A DNA stretch of 16,009 nucleotides from JAAYCB01 sp012744395 (lineage in GTDB: Bacteria > Planctomycetota > Planctomycetia > Pirellulales > Thermoguttaceae). The translations under genes and the position numbers were made by a program. Location of the stretch: the NCBI GenBank assembly GCA_028703175.1, contig JAQVNJ010000137.1, positions 1 to 16,009 of the forward strand, read 5' to 3'. Shown here piece after piece: positions 7,664-13,432 of the stretch; position 1 is the first letter of the stretch, and each line of letters opens with the position of its first letter. The notes beneath the pieces are model-generated. The model worked only from the letters and a program-made list of their open reading frames with translations, did not search any database and had not been told where the DNA came from.

Positions 7664-8590
7664 CTATTGGGCTTTCCGGAACAGGATCGATCGCGCCAAC
7701 TGGATGCCCTCACGACGCAAGCCGGCCTCGGTCAGTTCGGGCAAGTCCTGGAGGCTCAGTTGGGCGAAAAAGGGGTTGATGCCGATCCGTTCGAGAAAGT
7801 CAGCCAGCGGCTCCTGGGCGCAGGGCGCCTCTTCAAGCAACAGTTGTCTGATCTGGTTGGCATCCGCCTTGGGGCCGAGCAGCGGACGCAGGTGGTGGAT
7901 GTGAACATCGAGTGCTGCCTTCGAGGCCGCCTTGCCGTTGCCGGCCGATTCCGTCAATCCGATCGGCAACGGACTCTCCGGCTTGCCGAAATCGGAGACG
8001 GTCTCCTCCGTCAACTGCCGGGTCCACGCAGCGAATCTCTCGGCATCATCGGCAGTGGCCGTGCCTTCGACGATCCTGCGGTGCAACTGCCGCATCTCCG
8101 GCGGAAGCAGCGACTCAATCATCTCGACAATGCCGGGAACCTGTTCCGACAATTCTCCGATGGCCTTGGCCAACTCGTCCGCATCGGGCATTTCCAGCAC
8201 CTCTGGTGGAATCCCGTCCAGCTTCAACAAGGGGGGCGCACCGGGCGAGTCGAACCCATCCAGGGGGCGTCCCCCGCGAAACAGTTCGTAGTGCCACGAG
8301 CTGCCGCCGTTGACCATCACGCAAATCGCGTAGGTGTCGAGCCTGGCGGAGAGTTCCTGCGCCAGCGTCAGCATGCCCAACAGGTCGCTGTCGAGGACGC
8401 CAACCCAACCGTTTTCGGCCCCGGCAACTCCGAGCAGCCGGTCAGTGCAGCCCGCCTCTGGCTTCTCGAAGGCTTTCCGATCGACGTCGGCGATCCGATA
8501 ACCCTGGGCGCCGAAGGACTTCGCAATCTCGGCGATCACCGCCTGAGCGTCATCCGAGCGGACGTGTAGGCTGCTTGCATAGCCGCCCAT
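7664..8590 (-). CDS. Conserved-looking hypothetical protein
   Basis: I do not recognise this 308-residue protein. From the ATG at 8590 it reads MGGYASSLHVRSDD, then an alpha/beta-looking N-terminal half with WVGVLDSDLLGMLTLAQEL and LDTYAICVMVNGGSSWHYEL, a proline-containing middle, and an acidic helical C-terminal half rich in Leu and Glu (for example LLLEEAPCAQEPLADFLERI). There is no signal peptide, membrane segment or catalytic motif that I can name, so it is probably cytoplasmic. The start at 8590 is chosen because GGAGAG lies 6 bases upstream. An ATG at 8680, also preceded by GCGGAGAGAT, would add 30 residues that contain four cysteines. The frame opens further to 8803 without support. 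It lies 134 bases upstream of the GNAT gene on the same strand, so co-transcription is possible. Confidence 0.65.
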   Translation of the reverse strand: MGGYASSLHVRSDDAQAVIAEIAKSFGAQGYRIADVDRKAFEKPEAGCTDRLLGVAGAENGWVGVLDSDLLGMLTLAQELSARLDTYAICVMVNGGSSWHYELFRGGRPLDGFDSPGAPPLLKLDGIPPEVLEMPDADELAKAIGELSEQVPGIVEMIESLLPPEMRQLHRRIVEGTATADDAERFAAWTRQLTEETVSDFGKPESPLPIGLTESAGNGKAASKAALDVHIHHLRPLLGPKADANQIRQLLLEEAPCAQEPLADFLERIGINPFFAQLSLQDLPELTEAGLRREGIQLARSILFRKAQ

Positions 8591-9152
8591 GAGCATCTCT
8601 CCGCAGACAAAGGCCGGGCCAAGCGTCCCCCCCTTTTCCGCGACGCATCCGCTGTCTGGCCCGATGAAAAGCCGACACATGCCGCAATCTCTCCGCTGGG
8701 CCGGCCCCCTCCGGGGGGTGAACGGTTGCACGGAACCGGTCGAGCAGAAAGGCGAAACGCCGCAGACTGACGGAATTGTAGGGTATTCCGCGCCCGGCGT
8801 CACTTAGCCCAGACGATTCATCGGCCGGGTATTTTTCGATATGCCACGCGCCGCTGTACCCCGACGCGTCAGCGAGGCCGACTCGGGTTAGCCGTCCTCG
8901 CTGACGCGTCGGGTTACAGGGCCGGATTGCAGCCGCCAGGAGCCGCCGAAATCAGTCTGCTGGCAGGCAAACCAGGCATTGAGGCCCTTGCGAACCAGGC
9001 CCCAGGGGGCCAGAATGGATGGGTTCCTCGGGCCCTGTTCTGCCAGGAGTCGCCCTGGAACCACGAAGTAGCCGCCCACGGCCGAAGACGGATCGCCGTT
9101 GCCGTGAGTCGTGGGGTCGGCTCCCCTTTCTCTTGCTGGACGGATATCTGCT
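8591..9152. other. Non-coding region before argG
   Basis: The region separates the divergent starts of the hypothetical gene and argG. Its main content is the inverted repeat at 8856-8917. No ORF with a ribosome binding site is visible apart from possible N-terminal extensions of the neighbours, and no clear promoter or leader-peptide attenuator is seen. Confidence 0.5.
8856..8917. repeat. Long inverted repeat with 22-bp arms
   Basis: The left arm (8856-8877) and right arm (8896-8917) are reverse complements with a single mismatch, separated by an 18-base loop. Each arm contains the palindrome GACGCGTC followed, reading inward, by AGCGAGG. To my knowledge the ACCCGACGCGTCAGCGAGG motif is a recurrent dispersed repeat in planctomycete genomes. 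It lies between two divergent genes, so it is unlikely to be a terminator for either of them. Confidence 0.88.
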
Positions 9153-10367
9153 ATGGCTCGCTGTGTATTGGCCTATTCGGGTGGTTTGGATACCTCGGTG
9201 ATCTTGAGTTGGCTCAAGGACGAAGGTTACGAAGTCCACGCGGTCTACGTCGACCTGGGACAGCCCTGCGAGGATCGCGGCGCGATCATGCAGAAGGCCG
9301 AACGGATCGGAGCCGCCTCGGCACGGCTGATCGACGTCCAGGAGGAGCTGTGCCGCGATTTCGCCTTTCCGATCATGCAGTGGCAGGCCAAGTACGAGGA
9401 CATGTACCTGCTCGGCACCTCGATCGCGCGGCCGCTGATCTCGAAGGTCTGCCTCCAGGTGGCCCGCCAGGTCGGGGCGGAGGCCTATGTGCACGGGGCG
9501 ACGGGCAAGGGCAACGACCAGTGCCGCTTCCAGTTGGCGGCCGAGGCCCTCGACCCGCAGGTCAAGGTCGTCGCTCCCTGGCGGAATGAAGCCTTTCGAA
9601 AGCTCTTTCCCGGCCGCAGCGAGATGATTGCCTACTGCCAGCAGAAGGACATCCCGGTCAAGGCGTCGGCCGCAAAACCCTACAGTTCCGACGAGAACTG
9701 CCTGCACATCAGCTACGAAGCGGGCCAACTGGAGAATCTCTCCGTCAACGGCGTGGAGCTGGTCGATTTCGGCATGACGACTCTCCCGCAGAACGCGCCG
9801 GATCGCGTGGAACCGGTCACCGTGGCGTTCGAGTCGGGCGTTCCCGTCGCGGTCGGCGGCAAACAGATGACCGCCTTCGAGATCGTCAACACGCTTAACC
9901 AGGTCGGCGGGCGCAATGGAATCGGCCAGATCGACATGGTCGAGAATCGCTTCGTGGGCATGAAGAGCCGGGGCGTATACGAAGCGCCGGGGATGACGAT
10001 CCTCTACCATGCGCACCGCGTCCTCGAGCAGATCACCATGGACCGCGACCTGATGCACCTCCGCGATCGTCTCGCCCCGGAAGTCGCCGAAATGGTCTAC
10101 TACGGGTTCTGGTACCACGCCAAGATGGATGCCCTGTTTGCCTTCATCAAGGAGGCCCAGCGGCCGGTCACCGGCGAAGTGACCCTGAATCTGTACAAAG
10201 GCAATCTCCAGGTGGCGGGCCGCACCAGCCCCAACAGCCTCTACGACGAAGGCATCGCCACGATGGAAGGCGGCGGCGCCTACAACCAGACCGACGCCGA
10301 AGGCTTTCTGCGCATCCAGGGGCTGCCCAGCCGCGTGCAGGGCAAGTTCCGCCCGCGAAGCTACTGA
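9153..10367 (+). CDS. argG: Argininosuccinate synthase
   Basis: This cytoplasmic enzyme joins citrulline and aspartate with ATP cleavage to AMP and pyrophosphate, giving argininosuccinate, the second-last step of arginine synthesis. The 404-residue length matches the usual bacterial short form (about 400). The N-terminal ATP-binding P-loop is AYSGGLDTS (7-15). YLLGTSIARP (85-94) and HGATGKGNDQ (114-123) form the substrate and nucleotide site, and the conserved tetramer-forming C-terminal region is complete. The ATG at 9153 is chosen because homologues begin just before this P-loop. An upstream in-frame start at 9111 would add 14 residues that do not look conserved. The Shine-Dalgarno is weak. 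No other arg gene is adjacent. Its 3' end overlaps the convergent phosphatase gene by 7 bases. Confidence 0.97.
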   Translation: MARCVLAYSGGLDTSVILSWLKDEGYEVHAVYVDLGQPCEDRGAIMQKAERIGAASARLIDVQEELCRDFAFPIMQWQAKYEDMYLLGTSIARPLISKVCLQVARQVGAEAYVHGATGKGNDQCRFQLAAEALDPQVKVVAPWRNEAFRKLFPGRSEMIAYCQQKDIPVKASAAKPYSSDENCLHISYEAGQLENLSVNGVELVDFGMTTLPQNAPDRVEPVTVAFESGVPVAVGGKQMTAFEIVNTLNQVGGRNGIGQIDMVENRFVGMKSRGVYEAPGMTILYHAHRVLEQITMDRDLMHLRDRLAPEVAEMVYYGFWYHAKMDALFAFIKEAQRPVTGEVTLNLYKGNLQVAGRTSPNSLYDEGIATMEGGGAYNQTDAEGFLRIQGLPSRVQGKFRPRSY

Positions 10368-11662
10368 TTCCCCATCCGTCCACTTCCAGCCGCCGACGCG
10401 CCGCGATCGGAATCACGCGGCGGGCAATCACGGCGCGTTTCGCGATCCTCCGGTCGCGGTCCGACCTTCAAGACGACCAGCGTCACGTCGTCGTCGGGAC
10501 TCTCCTTGTGGGAGAACCGGAGCACCGTCTGGTAGAGCTCGTCGATGACCTCGGCAGCCGACTTCGTCGCCCGGTGGCGGACGCAGTCGATCGCCCGCTC
10601 GACTCCGAACACTTCTCCGTCGGGCGACTGAATCTCGAACACACCGTCGGTCAGCATGAAAACCACGTCTCCGTCCTCCAGGTCGATCGACGTGCCGATC
10701 GGCGTGATCTGGTCGGGATCGATGCCCAACGGGATTCCCGTGCTCTCGAGCCGCTTCTTGATGCTCCCCTGGCGGTTGAAGACGTAGGCCGGCGGGTGCC
10801 CGGCGCTGGCGTATTCGAGCCGCTGCGATCTGGTGTCGATCCGGGCGAACAGGACGGTCGCGAAGAAATGGTCGGCCGTTTCTTCGCACAGGAAACGGTT
10901 GGTATGCTGCAAAATATCGCAAACGTCGCAGGAGCGTTGGGAGAGCGCGCGGATCAAGGTGTGAACCGAGGCCATGATCAGGGCCGGACCGAATCCATGC
11001 CCGCTCACATCGCCAATCACGACCGCCAAGGCATCGTCGGGCATGAGAAAATAGTCAAAATGATCTCCGGCGGCAAACTCCGCGGGATAGGATACCCCGA
11101 GAACGTCGATGCCGGGCACATGGGGCGGTCGCTGCGGCAGCAGGTGCTTCTGAATCTGTTGGGCGGCGGCCAGCTGCACATCGCGTTCGTGAAGCACTGT
11201 CTGGGCCTGCCGCAACTGGGAGACGTCGCGGATCGCACAGAAGACCAACAGGCTACCGCCAACACGAGCGGGGCTGAGGCTGATCTCGGCCGGAAACTCG
11301 CTGCCATCGCGCCGCAATCCGAACAACTCCAGGCCAGCGCCCATCTCGCGGGTGTGCGGGTTCTCCAAGTAGGCCGCGCGGTGATGGCGGTGGATGCCGC
11401 GAAACCGTTCGGGCACCAGGATCTCGATCGATTGGCCGACCAGTTCGTCTCTCGAGTAGCCGAAGACATTCTCCGTCTGAATATTGACGATCGCGATCCG
11501 CCCGGCCGAATCGACGATCACAATCGCATCGGGCGCAGACTCCAAGAGCACCCGGAACCGCTGCTCGGCAAGTTCCAGTTCCCGGATTCGCTCCTCCAGT
11601 TGGCGGATCCGCGCTTCCGCTGGCGAATGCTCCTCGGCGATCGCTGGCTCCTCCGACTGCAT
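10361..11662 (-). CDS. PAS-domain PP2C (RsbU/SpoIIE-type) serine phosphatase
   Basis: A 433-residue signalling phosphatase. A short N-terminal coiled coil (about 14-36) leads into a PAS sensor (about 32-147, with ESAPDAIVIVD and GYSRDELVGQ). A helical connector containing QIQKHLLP (169-176) then leads into a PP2C phosphatase domain (about 180-400). Metal-binding acidic residues are visible in AAGDHFDYF (Asp200, Asp203), IGDVSGHG (Asp218), LTDGVFE (Asp339) and PDDDVTLVV (390-398). In this family the enzyme dephosphorylates an anti-sigma-factor antagonist in response to the PAS signal; no such partner gene is nearby. The protein has no membrane segment. The ATG at 11662 is preferred, although its ribosome binding site is weak (GAAGAG immediately upstream). 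The frame is open to 11875, but that stretch is Arg/Pro-rich and looks non-coding. A disordered tail (about 403-433) extends into the argG overlap. Confidence 0.88.
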   Translation of the reverse strand: MQSEEPAIAEEHSPAEARIRQLEERIRELELAEQRFRVLLESAPDAIVIVDSAGRIAIVNIQTENVFGYSRDELVGQSIEILVPERFRGIHRHHRAAYLENPHTREMGAGLELFGLRRDGSEFPAEISLSPARVGGSLLVFCAIRDVSQLRQAQTVLHERDVQLAAAQQIQKHLLPQRPPHVPGIDVLGVSYPAEFAAGDHFDYFLMPDDALAVVIGDVSGHGFGPALIMASVHTLIRALSQRSCDVCDILQHTNRFLCEETADHFFATVLFARIDTRSQRLEYASAGHPPAYVFNRQGSIKKRLESTGIPLGIDPDQITPIGTSIDLEDGDVVFMLTDGVFEIQSPDGEVFGVERAIDCVRHRATKSAAEVIDELYQTVLRFSHKESPDDDVTLVVLKVGPRPEDRETRRDCPPRDSDRGASAAGSGRMGNQ

Positions 11663-12024
11663 CTCTTCGCGCCCCGATTCATCGCTGCCGGGCCGCGGCA
11701 AGGCGGTCGACACGAACAGGCGCCACAGAACAATGCTAGCGACACGCGCCGCCGCCGCGGCTGGCGGCGAACCGCGAGCTTGCGGGCGGGGGACATCCCC
11801 GCCGGGCGGTCGGCCCCTCGCAAGTCGTTGAGGAGACGGCAGTTCCCTTCGCCGATCGACCGTCACCTGCGGCAAGACGGAGCAACCGCCGTGGCGGCAC
11901 TGGACACCTGGAGAGTCCGCTGCGGCGAAAACCCCTTGGCGACGCCAGCCCGCCCTCCGATGGTTGCCCGCGGGATTGCCCCTGATTTACCGCTCGGCCG
12001 GCTAGATGGAATCCATCGTCCGGG
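11663..12024. other. Gene-free region between the phosphatase and LarA-like genes
   Basis: About 360 GC-rich bases. The part next to the phosphatase start is open in its frame to 11875 but encodes an Arg/Pro/Ala-rich stretch with no domain. I see no RNA gene, repeat or clear terminator. It should hold the phosphatase promoter. Confidence 0.45.
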
Positions 12025-13293
12025 CTACTGCGGCAACATGGGTGGCAGGTTGCCCGCGGAATCCAGCGGCAGCGCGCGGGGCTCGGTGAGGATTTCCAGG
12101 TCGGGCCGCCCCCGCGCCTCCTCCAAGTAGGCCTCCGAACACTCGACCTCGGCCAGGTGCAGGGTATCGGCGATCCAGAGGATTCGGGCCTCGTGCGGCT
12201 CGGCCAAGCCGACCGAGGGGAGGGCCGTTTCGAGAATCTCCCGGTCGGTCTCGTAGTCGAGCGGGGGCATCGCCGCCGTGGCGTGCCCCGCGGTGATCGC
12301 GTTGAGCCGGGTGGCGGCCAGATCCGCCTCGCGGAGCAGGCAAGATCGGCAGAACTCGGCCAGGCCCATCCCCACGGCGTTGCCGTGGCTCTCCGGCGTC
12401 AATCCTCGCAGTGCGATCAGCTTGACCTTCGGCAGCTCGCCGTCGATGGCCTTGTGGTCGTCGAACTTGCGGCCGACGACGTTCGTGTCCAGCCCCGTTC
12501 CGCTGATGTCCTTGCCGATCCGGTCGACGAGCAGCAGATCGGCGCGGTCAAACGGGAGACGGGCCATCAACTGCCTGGCCAGCGCGAGCAGTTCGGCCTC
12601 CCGCGCGCAGAAATCCTCGGGCCGGACGGCTTCGATGGCAGCCGTTTCGTCGTTGGCGTTTTCGACAATCGCCAGACCGGCCAGGATTCTGCAATGGGCG
12701 ATGACTTCGTCGGCCACGCTGCGGATGATCTGGGCAAAGCTGTAGTCCTGGATCGCCCGATGGTAGACCTCGGCGCCGGCCTTCTTGCCCAGTCCGATGA
12801 GCATCATCTTCATCAGGCCGCTTTCGATCGGGCCAACGAAGTGGGTGTGGGGCTTGATGCGATTGCAGACGACCGTGTGATCGGCCTCGAAGGCCTGGCG
12901 GTCGAAATGGACGGGCACGCCCTCGGCGGTGCGGCAGACGACGACCGTCTCCATGCTCGAGCGGATCGGGCACCCGATCGCCGCTTCCGTAACGCCGTAG
13001 CCGGCGAGAACCTCGCGCTGCCCTTCCGCGGTCCCGCCTCCGTGGCTGCCCATTGCGGGCACGAGGAACGGCTCGGCGCCGAGCGCCCGCAGATGGCCGA
13101 CCAGCGCCCGGAGGATGACGGCCAAGTTGGCGATGCCTCGGCTGCCGGCGGTGACGGCAACGGTCTGGCCCGGCCGCACTCGCTCCGCCAAGTCGAGGCG
13201 CGCGAGTTGGCTTTCGACCTCTTGCGGGATATTGTCGATCCGCTCGGCGGAGAACGACTGGCAGACACGGAAGATCCGCGGCAAGGCAAGCAT
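12025..13293 (-). CDS. LarA-like (DUF2088, nickel-pincer racemase family) protein
   Basis: A 422-residue cytoplasmic protein related to LarA, the lactate racemase that uses a nickel-pincer nucleotide cofactor. Family features are visible in the N-terminal half: AGSRGIANLA (49-58), a conserved histidine in MGSHGGG (His84), and the sequence around NRIKPHTHFVGPIESGLMK (144-162). There His149 or His151 and Lys162 lie where LarA has a catalytic histidine and the cofactor-binding lysine; this alignment is by eye. LarA-family members act on various 2-hydroxy acids, so the substrate is unknown. The cofactor-making larB, larC and larE genes are not nearby. GAGGAG lies 5 bases before the ATG. The upstream DUF4091 gene is on the same strand, 139 bases away, so read-through is possible. 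Confidence 0.75.
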   Translation of the reverse strand: MLALPRIFRVCQSFSAERIDNIPQEVESQLARLDLAERVRPGQTVAVTAGSRGIANLAVILRALVGHLRALGAEPFLVPAMGSHGGGTAEGQREVLAGYGVTEAAIGCPIRSSMETVVVCRTAEGVPVHFDRQAFEADHTVVCNRIKPHTHFVGPIESGLMKMMLIGLGKKAGAEVYHRAIQDYSFAQIIRSVADEVIAHCRILAGLAIVENANDETAAIEAVRPEDFCAREAELLALARQLMARLPFDRADLLLVDRIGKDISGTGLDTNVVGRKFDDHKAIDGELPKVKLIALRGLTPESHGNAVGMGLAEFCRSCLLREADLAATRLNAITAGHATAAMPPLDYETDREILETALPSVGLAEPHEARILWIADTLHLAEVECSEAYLEEARGRPDLEILTEPRALPLDSAGNLPPMLPQ

Positions 13294-13298
13294 CGCGG

Positions 13299-13304
13299 CT
13301 CCTC
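13299..13304 (-). promoter_or_regulatory. Ribosome binding site of the LarA-like gene
   Basis: GAGGAG on the minus strand, 5 bases from the ATG at 13293, supports that start. Confidence 0.65.
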
Positions 13305-13367
13305 AATCAACGGGGGATGCGGCTAGAATTCCTCGGATCGCCCGGCAGGGGAGATCCGCACCTTGGG

Positions 13368-13383
13368 GGGCAAGCGCTTGCCC
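13368..13383. repeat. Perfect 16-bp palindrome between two minus-strand genes
   Basis: GGGCAAGC followed directly by GCTTGCCC; in RNA it would form a 6-bp stem with a GCGC loop. It lies between the stop of the DUF4091 gene and the start of the LarA-like gene. No T run follows on the minus strand, so it is not a standard terminator. It could be an operator or chance. Confidence 0.4.
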
Positions 13384-13432
13384 GGCCCGGCCGCCACAAA
13401 TCGGCGGGCAGCCGGCAGGGCGAGCGATGCCG

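Noticed and set aside
8952..10118. 388-residue minus-strand ORF antisense to argG
   Set aside because: argG is unmistakable on the plus strand; the antisense frame is a GC-driven shadow.
11663..11875. N-terminal extension of the PAS-PP2C phosphatase
   Set aside because: The 71 extra residues are Arg/Pro/Ala-rich with no domain, signal peptide or good ribosome binding site; the PAS and coiled-coil region begins after the ATG at 11662.
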